Shown: piece after piece, positions 19,024-26,592 of the stretch
How positions within the stretch are numbered: position 1 is the stretch's first letter
How the letters are laid out: each line of letters opens with the position of its first letter
Source: Beijerinckiaceae bacterium
Lineage (GTDB): Bacteria > Pseudomonadota > Alphaproteobacteria > Rhizobiales > Beijerinckiaceae
Assembly (NCBI GenBank): GCA_947453155.1
Contig: CANGFE010000027.1
Coordinates: forward strand, 1-32,406
Direction: 5' to 3'
DNA: 32,406 nucleotides
Notes under the pieces: generated by a model
Seen by the model: the letters and a program-made list of their open reading frames with translations, nothing else
Database searches by the model: none
What the model was told of the DNA's origin: nothing
Position numbers and translations under genes: made by a program

Positions 19024-19315
19024 GAACCCCGCCTAGAAGTGCTACCCCCTAGGGCTTAATTCCCGGTGACGGCACAGCTTACGCTGCGACGGCGACCGGA
19101 GCATAGTTGTCATTGGCAACTATAAGGTTTGACCCGATAACGGCGGTATCATGCCGAGCAAAAGAGCACCCTTTACGCCCCCGTCGATCCTATTTCGCCC
19201 CCGCCACAGCCAGCCTTGGTGAGACTGGCTCTGGTGGAGGCGCCGGGTACCGCCCCCGGGTCCGGATGGTTTATTACGGAGTCCATTTATCGCCATATCC
19301 GTCTTGCGACGGCAC
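18990..19315 (-). ncRNA. ssrA: Transfer-messenger RNA, circularly permuted two-piece form
   Basis: tmRNA rescues stalled ribosomes and adds a degradation tag. On the minus strand the acceptor piece comes first and ends ...CGCCTCC-A-CCA, with the CCA at 19234-19232. A 29-nt spacer follows with a 6-bp hairpin (AGCCAG/CTGGCT). The coding piece then starts GGGGGCG at 19202. Those seven bases pair with CGCCTCC (19242-19236) to make the acceptor stem, including G3-U70, the alanyl-tRNA synthetase identity pair, and discriminator A. The T-arm stem is CCGGG/CCCGG (19259-19243) with a 7-nt loop. GGATCGACG follows the acceptor stem as in other tmRNAs. The tag frame GCC AAT GAC AAC TAT... (19117-19082) reads ANDNYAPVAVAA, then TAA. 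Outer ends are approximate. sspB lies directly downstream. Confidence 0.93.
19082..19117 (-). other. tmRNA tag reading frame (ANDNYAPVAVAA)
   Basis: Twelve codons inside the tmRNA coding piece, from GCC at 19117 to GCG at 19082, followed by TAA at 19081-19079. With the alanine carried by tmRNA itself the tag would be AANDNYAPVAVAA. The NDNY start and the AVAA end follow the alphaproteobacterial tag pattern. The final VAA should be read by ClpX. Confidence 0.9.
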
Positions 19316-19320
19316 TTTGG

Positions 19321-19351
19321 AATATAGGGGCTCGGGGCCTTTCCGGAAAGG
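19321..19351 (-). promoter_or_regulatory. Probable ssrA promoter with a palindrome over the -35 position
   Basis: On the minus strand a TATATT -10 box (19326-19321) lies about 7 nt before the expected 5' end of the acceptor piece. The -35 position (19349-19344) reads TTTCCG, a poor match to TTGACA. It sits inside a perfect 14-bp palindrome, CCTTTCCGGAAAGG (19338-19351), which could be a regulator site. The thyA gene starts in the opposite direction at 19487. Confidence 0.5.
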
Positions 19352-19399
19352 GGCGGCTTTGTCACGGGGAAAGGGTGTTTTCCCAAGCCGAATTGCCCG

Positions 19400-19417
19400 C
19401 TCGCCTTTCAAGGTGAG
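19400..19417 (+). promoter_or_regulatory. Hairpin in the thyA upstream region
   Basis: CTCGCCT (19400-19406) and AGGTGAG (19411-19417) form a 7-bp stem with one G-T pair and a 4-nt loop, about 70 nt before thyA. The rest of 19352-19486 holds no gene that I can see. The role of the hairpin is unknown. Confidence 0.3.
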
Positions 19418-19486
19418 GGTCTGAAAGGGTAATTTCGAGGCAATGATGGGCCTCTCGCCCCTGTCTCTTCGGATTCGCCAAACACC

Positions 19487-20281
19487 ATGCGCCAGTATCA
19501 AGAGCTTCTTCGCCGCATTCTCACCGAGGGCGTGGCCAAATCCGACCGTACCGGCACGGGCACGATTTCCGTCTTCGGTCATCAAATGCGCTTTGACCTT
19601 TCGGAAGGTTTTCCGCTGGTCACGACCAAGAAATTGCATCTGCGCTCGATCATCCATGAGCTGCTCTGGTTCATCGCGGGCGATACCAACATTGCCTATC
19701 TCAAAGAGAATGGCGTGAGCATCTGGGATGAATGGGCGGATGAGAACGGCAATCTCGGCCCTGTCTACGGAAAACAATGGCGCTCATGGGAAGGTGCTGA
19801 TGGCACAACGCGCGATCAGATTTCCTGGCTGATCGAAGAGATCAAGCGCAATCCCGATTCACGTCGTCTTGTCATCTCGGCTTGGAATGTCGTTGACATT
19901 GACAAGATGAAGCTCGCGCCGTGCCATTGTCTGTTTCAATTCTATGTCGCGGACGGAAAATTGTCGTGCCAGCTCTACCAGCGCTCAGCCGATGTGTTCC
20001 TCGGCGTGCCGTTCAATATCGCAAGCTATGCTTTGCTGACGCATATGGTGGCGCAAGCCGCCGGCTTGGGCGTGGGCGATTTCGTGCACACATTCGGTGA
20101 TGCACATCTCTATTCCAACCATATGGAACAGACACATTTGCAATTGTCGCGTGAGCCGCGTCCTCTGCCCAAGCTCGTGCTCGATCCGTCTGTGAAGAGC
20201 CTGTTCGATTTCCGCTTTGAGCATATTGCGATTGAAGGGTACGATCCCCATCCCGCGATCAAAGCACCTGTCGCGGTTTGA
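19487..20281 (+). CDS. thyA: Thymidylate synthase ThyA
   Basis: ThyA converts dUMP to dTMP with methylene-tetrahydrofolate, producing dihydrofolate. The 264-residue product has the classic length and motifs: the dUMP-phosphate arginine in SDRTGTGT (residue 21), the GPVYGKQWR segment (91-99), catalytic C146 in LAPCHC, and [18 protein letters not shown] with the aspartate and asparagine that bind the uracil ring. folA follows after 15 nt, and its product regenerates the folate that ThyA oxidises. The ribosome site is weak. The gene diverges from ssrA. Confidence 0.98.
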   Translation: MRQYQELLRRILTEGVAKSDRTGTGTISVFGHQMRFDLSEGFPLVTTKKLHLRSIIHELLWFIAGDTNIAYLKENGVSIWDEWADENGNLGPVYGKQWRSWEGADGTTRDQISWLIEEIKRNPDSRRLVISAWNVVDIDKMKLAPCHCLFQFYVADGKLSCQLYQRSADVFLGVPFNIASYALLTHMVAQAAGLGVGDFVHTFGDAHLYSNHMEQTHLQLSREPRPLPKLVLDPSVKSLFDFRFEHIAIEGYDPHPAIKAPVAV

Positions 20282-20296
20282 TTGAAGGACGCGTCC

Positions 20297-20833
20297 ATGT
20301 CCCTGCCGCTTGTGTTCATCGTCGCCGTTGCCAAAAACGGCGTGATCGGTGGTGACAATCAATTGCTCTGGCGCCTGTCAGGCGATCTCAAGCGCTTTAA
20401 GGCGCTGACGATGGGCAAGCCCATGATCATGGGCCGCAAGACATTCGACTCCATCGGCAAGCCTTTGCCCGGTCGTGAGACCATTGTGGTGACGCGTGAT
20501 CCGGCGTGGTCCCACGAGGGCGTCCATGTCGCGCGCGATCTCGATGCTGCTGTCGCACTGGCTGACCAATTGGGGCAGGCCATGGGGGCCAGCGAGGCCA
20601 CGGTGGTGGGTGGGGCCGAGATTTACCGCCAGCTGCTGCCCCGCGCCGCGCGGGTGGAATGGACCGAGGTCGATCTGGCGCCTGCGGGTGATGCCCGTTT
20701 CGAGCGCCTCGACCCCCGAGAATGGCTGGAGAGCGCTCGGGAGGCCCATTTCCGCAACCTCGAGGCGAAGGACGAGGCTGATTACGCCTTTGTCACTTAT
20801 CAGCGGATCACAAACGGGTTAGCACCGCGTTGA
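20297..20833 (+). CDS. folA: Dihydrofolate reductase FolA
   Basis: FolA reduces dihydrofolate to tetrahydrofolate with NADPH. The 178-residue product has the family opening VAVAKNGVIGGDNQLLWRL, the active-site acid D30 in SGDLKRFK, the MGRKTFDSIGKPLPGR motif and the NADPH loop VVGGAEIY. The ATG at 20297 is chosen over the in-frame TTG at 20282 because GAAGGA at 20284-20289 is placed 7 nt before it. The gene lies 15 nt downstream of thyA and forms an operon with it. Confidence 0.95.
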   Translation: MSLPLVFIVAVAKNGVIGGDNQLLWRLSGDLKRFKALTMGKPMIMGRKTFDSIGKPLPGRETIVVTRDPAWSHEGVHVARDLDAAVALADQLGQAMGASEATVVGGAEIYRQLLPRAARVEWTEVDLAPAGDARFERLDPREWLESAREAHFRNLEAKDEADYAFVTYQRITNGLAPR

Positions 20834-20899
20834 AAGCACTCCTTTGCGTGCTTAACTGACACCTGAGGCGGCGAAGAGCCGTGGTGAGGAGATTTATTC

Positions 20900-22057
20900 A
20901 TGCCGTGGAACAATCAGACCGGCGGCGGTGGCCCGTGGAAGCCCGGCCCCAAGGGGCCTTGGGGACAGGGGCCGCTGGGCGGCGGCAATGGCGGTGGTGG
21001 CGGCGGTAATGGCGCGCCCCCCGATCTCGAAGAGCTTCTGCGGCGCTCTCAGGAAAAATTCCGTCAGGCCATGCCCGGCGGCGCCGGTGGCGCACGCGGC
21101 ATTTCGCTGTTTGCGGGCCTGGCTGTCGCTGCCTGGTTGGCGAGCGGCTTCTATACGGTCGGCCCGAATGAAGTCGGTCTCAACATGATCTTTGGGCGTT
21201 ATGACGCCAAGACCACGTCGGGTCTGAACTACAATTGGCCCTCGCCCATTGGGCAGGTGCAGAAACTGCAAGTGACAGATCGTAACTCGACGGAAGTTGG
21301 TTTCCGCGCGCGTGAAGATGGTCGTCGCTCCAATGTGCAGACGCAGATCGACGTGCCGGAAGAAAGCTTGATGCTCACGGGCGATGAAAACATTGCCGAC
21401 GTGAAATTCCGCGTCATCTGGCAGATCGATCCGGTGCGTCCGGAAGATTACGCCTTTAACGTGCGCGAACCGCGCGAGACAGTGCGCGCTGTTGCTGAAA
21501 GCGTGATGCGCGAGATTGTTGGTCGCACTGCGATCCAGCGGATTTTGACGGCTGAGCGTAAATTGATCGAACCAGCAGCGCAGGAACTCACCCAGAAAGT
21601 GCTCAATGAGTACAAGGCTGGCGTGATGATCTTGCAGGTGCAGCTCTTGTCGGTTGATCCGCCAGAGCAGGTTGTGGCGGCTTTCCGTGACGTGACGGCG
21701 GCCCAGCAGGACCAAGATCGCTTGCGCAATGAGGCGGAAGCCTATGCCAATCGCGTCGTGCCAGAAGCGCGCGGTGATGCAGCGCGCATCATTCAAGAGG
21801 CCGAAGGCTATCGCGAGCAGACTGTGAATGAAGCCAAGGGTCAGGCCTCGCGCTTCACGCAGGTCTATCAGCAATACAAGAACGCTCCTGATGTGACGCG
21901 CGAACGTATCTATCTGGAAACGATGGAACGCGTGCTGGGTGGCATGAGCAAAGTGATCATTGATCAGAATGGTGGCTCGGGCGTCGTGCCTTATCTGCCG
22001 CTGCAGGGATTGAATACGCCTGCACCCCAAGCTCCGCAGGGAGGATCGCAGCGATGA
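20900..22057 (+). CDS. hflK: HflK, subunit of the HflKC regulator of FtsH
   Basis: HflK is an inner-membrane SPFH/band-7 protein that with HflC forms a large cage around the FtsH protease. The 385-residue product has a Gly/Pro-rich cytoplasmic N terminus (about 1-45), one membrane segment around residues 70-90 (ISLFAGLAVAAWLASGFYTV), the band-7 domain, and a long helical region with EAEAYANRVVPEARGDAARI. GAGGAGA lies upstream of the ATG. The stop overlaps the hflC start in ATGA, so translation is coupled and equal amounts of both subunits are expected. Confidence 0.95.
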   Translation: MPWNNQTGGGGPWKPGPKGPWGQGPLGGGNGGGGGGNGAPPDLEELLRRSQEKFRQAMPGGAGGARGISLFAGLAVAAWLASGFYTVGPNEVGLNMIFGRYDAKTTSGLNYNWPSPIGQVQKLQVTDRNSTEVGFRAREDGRRSNVQTQIDVPEESLMLTGDENIADVKFRVIWQIDPVRPEDYAFNVREPRETVRAVAESVMREIVGRTAIQRILTAERKLIEPAAQELTQKVLNEYKAGVMILQVQLLSVDPPEQVVAAFRDVTAAQQDQDRLRNEAEAYANRVVPEARGDAARIIQEAEGYREQTVNEAKGQASRFTQVYQQYKNAPDVTRERIYLETMERVLGGMSKVIIDQNGGSGVVPYLPLQGLNTPAPQAPQGGSQR

Positions 22058-22953
22058 AAAATCCAATTTTCGGCGCTGCAGCTGCCATTATTCTCGTCAT
22101 CGCCGTGATCGTCGGTGGCGCGTCTCTCTTCACTGTCGGACAAAACCAGCAGGCGCTCGTTCTGCGCTTGGGTGAGCCGATCCCCGGTCGCGCGCTCGTC
22201 ACCAAGCCTGGCCTGCACATGAAAGTGCCGTTCATCGAAACGGTCACTTTGCTCGATCGTCGTATCCTTGATCTGGAAACGCCGAAACAGGAAGTGCTGG
22301 CGTCCGACAATAACCGCATCGAAGTCGATGCTTTCCTGCGCTATCGCATCGTTGATGCTTTGCGCTTCTACCAGACGGTCGGCACGATTGAGCGCGCCAA
22401 CAACCAGCTGGGCTCGGTGCTGTCATCAGCTCTGCGCCGCGTGCTGGGTGAAGCGCCGATGGTGCAGATCATCCGCGAGGGCCGCTCGACCCTCATGGTC
22501 TCGATCCGTGATCTGGTGAATGGCGAAGCTGTTCGCTTGGGTGTCGAAGTGGTGGATGTGCGCATTCGTCGCGCCGATCTGCCCAAGCAGATTTCGGATC
22601 GCGTGTTCGACCGTATGCGTACCGAGCGTGCCCGTGAGGCGGCGGAATTCCGTGCGCAAGGTGCTGAAACGGCGCAGCGTATTCGGGCCCGTGCTGACCG
22701 TGACGTGGTTGTCTTGCGCGCAGATTCCCAGCGCCAAGCGGACCAGACGCGCGGTGAGGGCGATGCGGAAAGAAACCGTATTTTTGCGGAAGCCTATAAT
22801 GCGGATCCGCAATTCTTCGCTTTCTACCGTTCCATGCAGGCCTATGAAACGGGCTTGAAGTCGGCAGATACGCGGCTCATCCTGAGCCCGACCTCGGACT
22901 TCTTCCGCTTCTTCGGCCAGCCGGACGGAAAAAAGCCAGCATCTGCGCGATAA
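22054..22953 (+). CDS. hflC: HflC, subunit of the HflKC regulator of FtsH
   Basis: HflC pairs with HflK in the membrane. The 299-residue product has an N-terminal membrane segment (AAAIILVIAVIVGGASLFTV), the band-7 domain (VGQNQQALVLRLGEPI, NRIEVDAFLRYRIVD), and a helical stretch (AREAAEFRAQGAETAQRIRA) ending in the typical FYRSMQAYETGL and LSPTSDFFRFF segments. GGAGGA at the end of hflK serves as ribosome site, and the start overlaps the hflK stop by 4 nt. The protease gene that follows belongs to the same quality-control theme. Confidence 0.95.
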   Translation: MKNPIFGAAAAIILVIAVIVGGASLFTVGQNQQALVLRLGEPIPGRALVTKPGLHMKVPFIETVTLLDRRILDLETPKQEVLASDNNRIEVDAFLRYRIVDALRFYQTVGTIERANNQLGSVLSSALRRVLGEAPMVQIIREGRSTLMVSIRDLVNGEAVRLGVEVVDVRIRRADLPKQISDRVFDRMRTERAREAAEFRAQGAETAQRIRARADRDVVVLRADSQRQADQTRGEGDAERNRIFAEAYNADPQFFAFYRSMQAYETGLKSADTRLILSPTSDFFRFFGQPDGKKPASAR

Positions 22954-22997
22954 GCGCAGGCGGGGCTGGCCGCGGAGAAATTGTCCGCTAGATTAAA

Positions 22998-23021
22998 GAC
23001 GGGCCCCCAACGGGGTCCGTC
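22998..23021 (+). terminator. Hairpin between hflC and the Do protease gene
   Basis: GACGGGCCCC (22998-23007) pairs with GGGGTCCGTC (23012-23021), 10 bp with one G-T pair and a 4-nt loop. A clear T-run is missing (the sequence continues TTCGCGC), so it may be a weak terminator or an mRNA end protector separating hflKC from the protease gene. Confidence 0.5.
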
Positions 23022-23075
23022 TTCGCGCTTGAAGTTTTCAAATGGCCGCAACGGCCGCACTGGAGGAAGGCCCAA

Positions 23076-24584
23076 ATGGGTGTTCGTTCTCTTTTCCCGC
23101 AAAGCTTCCTGCGTCCCGCATCGGCGGCGCTGGCTCTCTCTTTGTTCGTCACGCCGCTCGCGCCCGTCATGGCGCAAGCGCGCAGCGCGCCCGAAAGCTT
23201 TGCTGATCTCGCCGAATCCGTCAGCTCGGCGGTCGTGAATATCTCCGCTTCCACCACGGTGGAAGAAAAGCGCGCGGGCATTCCCAATCTGCCGCCCGGC
23301 ACGCCCTTCGATGATCTCTTCGAAGAATTTTTCCGTCGCCGTCAGGGCCAGGGTGGTGGCGAAGGTCAGGGCCAAGGACAGGCGCCACGCCAGCGCCGTT
23401 CCTCGTCGCTGGGTTCTGGCTTTGTCATTGATCCCGCCGGCATTGTGATCACCAACAATCACGTCATTGCTGATGCGACCGAGGTCACGGTCATTTTTAC
23501 CGATGGTCAAAAGCTGAAGGCTGAAGTCGTCGGCAAGGATGCGAAGATCGACGTGGCTGTGCTGCGCGTGAAGCCTGAGAAGCCGCTGAAGGCGGTGAAG
23601 TTCGGCGACAGCGAAAAGATGCGCGTCGGCGAATGGGTGATGGCAGTCGGCAATCCCTTCGGTCTGGGCGGCACAGTGACGGCGGGCATTGTCTCGGCGC
23701 GCAACCGCAATATCGATAGCGGCCCCTATGACAATTACATTCAGACCGATGCGTCCATTAACAAGGGCAATTCGGGTGGCCCGCTGTTCAATATGAATGG
23801 CGAAGTCATTGGTGTGAATACGGCGATCTTGTCGCCATCGGGTGGTTCGGTCGGTATTGGCTTTGCCACGCCCTCCGCCACGGTTCAGCCGATTGTTGAT
23901 CAGCTTCTGAACTTCGGCGAGACGCGTCGTGGCTGGCTCGGTGTGCGAATTCAGAATGTGGATGATTCCATTGCTGAAAGCCTGAAGCTCGGCAAAGCCC
24001 GCGGCGCTTTGGTGGCTGTGGTCGACGAAAAAGGTCCGGGCAAGCCTGCCGGCATGAAGGCGGGTGACGTGATCCTCAAATTCGACGGCAAGGATGTGAC
24101 GGAATCGCGCGATCTGCCCAAGCTTGTTGCAGCAACCCCCGTCGGTAAACAAGTTGACGTCCTCGTCATGCGCGATGGCAAAGAGCAGACGTTGAAAGTC
24201 ACGCTCGGTCGTCTCGAAGATGGCGAGAAGCAGGCGTCTCTCGACAAGAAGACGCAAAGCGATGCGCAGCCGGGCCGTTCCGCCGTGCAGAAAGCTTTCG
24301 GCATGGAGTTTGGTTCGCTGGATCCCGATGTGCGGAAAAAATTCGGCATCAAGGAGAGCGTGAAGGGCGTAGTCGTCACGGCGGTTGATGCCAATTCACC
24401 GGCGTCCGAGAAGCGGATTCAGGCGGGCGATACGATTGTCGAGATCAATCAGGAAGCCGTCTCAAAGCCCGCTGATATTGCCGCGCGTACAAAGGTGCTC
24501 AAGGATCAGGGCCGTAAATCGGCGCTGTTCTTGGTCGCCAATGCTGCAGGCGACGTGCGCTTCGTTGCGCTGAATTTGGATTAG
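23076..24584 (+). CDS. Do-type periplasmic serine protease (DegP/MucD-like)
   Basis: This HtrA-family protease degrades or refolds misfolded envelope proteins. The 502-residue product has a signal peptide (LALSLFVTPLAPVMAQA), a trypsin-like domain with the triad H129 (TNNHVI), D159 (KIDVAVLRVK) and S233 (KGNSGGP), and two PDZ domains (about 290-380 and 410-500). A Gly/Gln-rich loop (about residues 88-106) lies ahead of the protease core, where the LA loop of DegP sits. GGAGGAAGG precedes the ATG. The gene is close to hflKC, whose products control FtsH, another quality-control protease. DegP, DegQ and MucD cannot be distinguished by sight, so no symbol is given. Confidence 0.93.
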   Translation: MGVRSLFPQSFLRPASAALALSLFVTPLAPVMAQARSAPESFADLAESVSSAVVNISASTTVEEKRAGIPNLPPGTPFDDLFEEFFRRRQGQGGGEGQGQGQAPRQRRSSSLGSGFVIDPAGIVITNNHVIADATEVTVIFTDGQKLKAEVVGKDAKIDVAVLRVKPEKPLKAVKFGDSEKMRVGEWVMAVGNPFGLGGTVTAGIVSARNRNIDSGPYDNYIQTDASINKGNSGGPLFNMNGEVIGVNTAILSPSGGSVGIGFATPSATVQPIVDQLLNFGETRRGWLGVRIQNVDDSIAESLKLGKARGALVAVVDEKGPGKPAGMKAGDVILKFDGKDVTESRDLPKLVAATPVGKQVDVLVMRDGKEQTLKVTLGRLEDGEKQASLDKKTQSDAQPGRSAVQKAFGMEFGSLDPDVRKKFGIKESVKGVVVTAVDANSPASEKRIQAGDTIVEINQEAVSKPADIAARTKVLKDQGRKSALFLVANAAGDVRFVALNLD

Positions 24585-24591
24585 GCTTCGC

Positions 24592-24677
24592 CGTCATTGC
24601 GAGCAGCGAAAGCGACGAAGCAAACCAGAGGCCTCGCGTGTGGCCTTCTGTCTTGCTTCGCTTCGCTCGCAATGACG
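24592..24677. repeat. REP-like palindromic element between degP-like gene and serB
   Basis: CGTCATTGCGAG at the left end and CTCGCAATGACG at the right end are perfect inverted repeats. The arms continue as imperfect complements (AGCGACGAAGCAAACCAGAGGCC against GGCCTTCTGTCTTGCTTCGCTTCG). The whole 86-bp unit can fold into one long hairpin. It starts 8 nt after the protease gene and ends 3 nt from the serB stop, filling the space between two convergent genes. Confidence 0.9.
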
Positions 24678-24680
24678 GGC

Positions 24681-25577
24681 TTAACTGACGAAGTCTGAAG
24701 TCTTATATCCCTGCGCATAAAGCAGCGCGGTCAGATCGGAATGATCAATGCGCGCATGCGCAGCTGCTGCCACCGCAGGCTTGGCACGATAGGCGACCCC
24801 CAATCCTGCTTCGCCCAGCATGGCCAGATCATTGGCGCCATCGCCGACCGCCATGGTTTCATGCGGCTGCAATCCGTGCCTGTCGCGCAATTCGATCAGT
24901 GAGGCGAGTTTGGCTTCTTTGCCAAGAATTGGCTCGGAAACGAGGCCTGCAAATTTGTCATCTTCGACAATCAGCACATTGGCGCGGTTTTCGTGGAAGC
25001 CGATGGCCTCTGCCACTGCGCTGGTGAACAAAGTAAAGCCGCCTGACACAAGCGCCGTATGGGCGCCATGCGCGCGCATGGTGCGAACCAGTTCGCGCCC
25101 GCCGGGCGTGAAGGTGATGCGCTCGGCAATCACTTGCGGGACGATTTTGGCCTCTAACCCTCTCAGCAGTGCGACTCGTTCGCGCAAGGCGGGCTCGAAA
25201 GCAATCTCGCCGCGCATGGCGCGCTCTGTAATTTCGGAAACATGCTCTTTCTTGCCGACGAAATCGGCGAGCTCGTCGATACATTCCTGCCCGATCATGG
25301 TGGAATCCATGTCAGCCAGAAACAGCTTCTTGCGCCGTGTGGCTTTCTCCTGAACGATCACATCGACAGGCGCGCCCGACAGCGCCGTGCGCAGGCTTTC
25401 CGCCAAAGCGCGGTTGTCTGGCGCGCCCTGAGGTGCGAAGGAAAGGTCAGCGGCAATACCGGGTGCGAGCCAGTCCAAAGTGGCGGGGCCGGGCAGGGCG
25501 GCAGCGGCCTTTTTGAGCAAAGCCTCGTCGAGCGCGGGGCGGGCCGGATTGGAGACGAGCGTGGCGACAAGCGACAT
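24681..25577 (-). CDS. serB: Phosphoserine phosphatase SerB
   Basis: SerB performs the last step of serine synthesis, hydrolysing O-phosphoserine. The 298-residue product has an N-terminal region of about 80 residues with less conserved sequence. A HAD-type phosphatase domain follows: nucleophile motif [20 protein letters not shown] (first D the nucleophile), motif [10 protein letters not shown], a lysine in the ILGKEAKL region, and motif [20 protein letters not shown]. The frame is open further upstream into miaA, but the ATG at 25577 (MSLVATLVS) is where SerB proteins of this group begin. The ribosome site is weak. The start is only 18 nt from the divergent miaA start, so its promoter must lie inside miaA. 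Confidence 0.94.
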   Translation of the reverse strand: MSLVATLVSNPARPALDEALLKKAAAALPGPATLDWLAPGIAADLSFAPQGAPDNRALAESLRTALSGAPVDVIVQEKATRRKKLFLADMDSTMIGQECIDELADFVGKKEHVSEITERAMRGEIAFEPALRERVALLRGLEAKIVPQVIAERITFTPGGRELVRTMRAHGAHTALVSGGFTLFTSAVAEAIGFHENRANVLIVEDDKFAGLVSEPILGKEAKLASLIELRDRHGLQPHETMAVGDGANDLAMLGEAGLGVAYRAKPAVAAAAHARIDHSDLTALLYAQGYKTSDFVS

Positions 25578-25595
25578 GACAAGGGCTTTCGAACC

Positions 25596-26516
25596 GTGAG
25601 CAGAATATCCGCCCTCCTCATTGCAGGACCGACGGCCAGCGGCAAGTCCGCTTTGGCGATCCGGCTGGCTGAAGCCACAGGCGGTGTGGTGGTCAATGCG
25701 GATTCCATGCAGGTCTATCGCGATCTGCGGGTCATCACCGCCCGCCCGACGGTGGAGGAAGAGGGCCAGGCCCCCCATCGCCTGTTCGGCCATATTGATG
25801 GCGCTGAAAATTATTCGGTCGGCCGCTGGGTCGAGGATGCCAAGGCGCTATTGGCCGAGCTTGCCCAAGAGGGGCGTCTGCCGATCATCACGGGCGGCAC
25901 GGGCATGTATTTCAAAGCGCTGCTGCGCGGCCTCTCGGATATTCCTGCCGTGCCTGATGAGGTGCGGGCAAAGGTGCGGGCTGAGGCCGAGGGGCTATCG
26001 GCGCCTGAGCTTCATGCGCGCCTGATGGCGGTTGATCCCGCAACAGCGGCTGGCCTGCCCCCGTCCGATCCGCAACGTATTTTGCGCGCGCTTGAAGTGT
26101 TTGAGGCCACCGGCGAGCCGTTGGTGTCTTTTCAGACGCGGCCTGGCACGCCTTTGCTCGATCCGCAAACCGCGCGCGGCTTTTTTCTCGCACCCGAGCG
26201 CGAGGTTTTGAAAGCGCGAATTGATGCGCGCTTTGTCGCCATGATGGAGCAGGGCGCTTTGCAAGAAGTAGAAACACTGGCAGCGCGCGGGCTTGATCCG
26301 GCTTTGCCGGTCATGCGTGCGCATGGTGTGCCGGGTTTGATTGATTATTTGCGCGGGGTTTCAACCCTGGAGGCTGCGATCGAGCGTGGACAGCGTGACA
26401 CGCGCGCTTATTCCAAGCGGCAATTCACTTTCGTGCGCCATCAATTGCCGGAATTTGAAATGGTCGCGCCGGAGAAGGCGTGGGATATTATTAGCTCGTC
26501 ATTGCGAGGAGCGTAG
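25596..26516 (+). CDS. miaA: tRNA dimethylallyltransferase MiaA
   Basis: MiaA adds the dimethylallyl group to A37 of tRNAs that read UNN codons. The 306-residue product has the P-loop GPTASGKS (residues 10-17), the NADSMQVYR motif with the catalytic aspartate, PHRLFGHID, the substrate motif [20 protein letters not shown] and a C-terminal [12 protein letters not shown] segment. GTG at 25596 is the chosen start: AAGGG lies about 11 nt before it, and it gives the usual short lead to the P-loop. The last codons (SSLRGA) and the stop come from a REP-like repeat at 26497. The gene diverges from serB across 18 nt. Confidence 0.95.
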   Translation: MSRISALLIAGPTASGKSALAIRLAEATGGVVVNADSMQVYRDLRVITARPTVEEEGQAPHRLFGHIDGAENYSVGRWVEDAKALLAELAQEGRLPIITGGTGMYFKALLRGLSDIPAVPDEVRAKVRAEAEGLSAPELHARLMAVDPATAAGLPPSDPQRILRALEVFEATGEPLVSFQTRPGTPLLDPQTARGFFLAPEREVLKARIDARFVAMMEQGALQEVETLAARGLDPALPVMRAHGVPGLIDYLRGVSTLEAAIERGQRDTRAYSKRQFTFVRHQLPEFEMVAPEKAWDIISSSLRGA

Positions 26517-26578
26517 CGACGAAGCAATCCAGAGGTCGCAAGTGTGCTCTGGATTGCTTCGCTACGCTCGCAATGACG
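26497..26578. repeat. REP-like palindromic element overlapping the miaA 3' end
   Basis: An 82-bp palindrome: CGTCATTGCGAGGAGCGTAG at the left is matched at the right end by CTACGCTCGCAATGACG, and inner arms GAAGCAATCCAGAG and CTCTGGATTGCTTC are also complementary. Its first 20 bp are the final codons and TAG stop of miaA. It ends 14 nt from the stop of the convergent MetE-like gene. Confidence 0.93.
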
Positions 26579-26592
26579 GCGCAGAGGCGCCG

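Noticed and set aside
19107-19424. Possible small proteins in the sspB-thyA spacer on either strand
   Set aside because: The region is explained by the two-piece tmRNA and its promoter; the translations are Arg/Gly/Pro-rich and lack family features.
20894-22066. 390-residue open frame antisense to hflK
   Set aside because: It covers hflK almost exactly, and the translation is His/Arg-rich and unlike any protein I know.
22842-24257. 471-residue open frame antisense to the Do protease gene
   Set aside because: The plus-strand protease has an intact triad and PDZ domains; the antisense frame is a shadow.
25578-25793. N-terminal extension of serB into miaA
   Set aside because: The extra 72 residues are the antisense of the conserved MiaA P-loop region and are not found in SerB.
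24592-26578. REP-like repeats read as a CRISPR array
   Set aside because: The units are palindromic, nearly 2 kb apart and lack regular spacers or cas genes.
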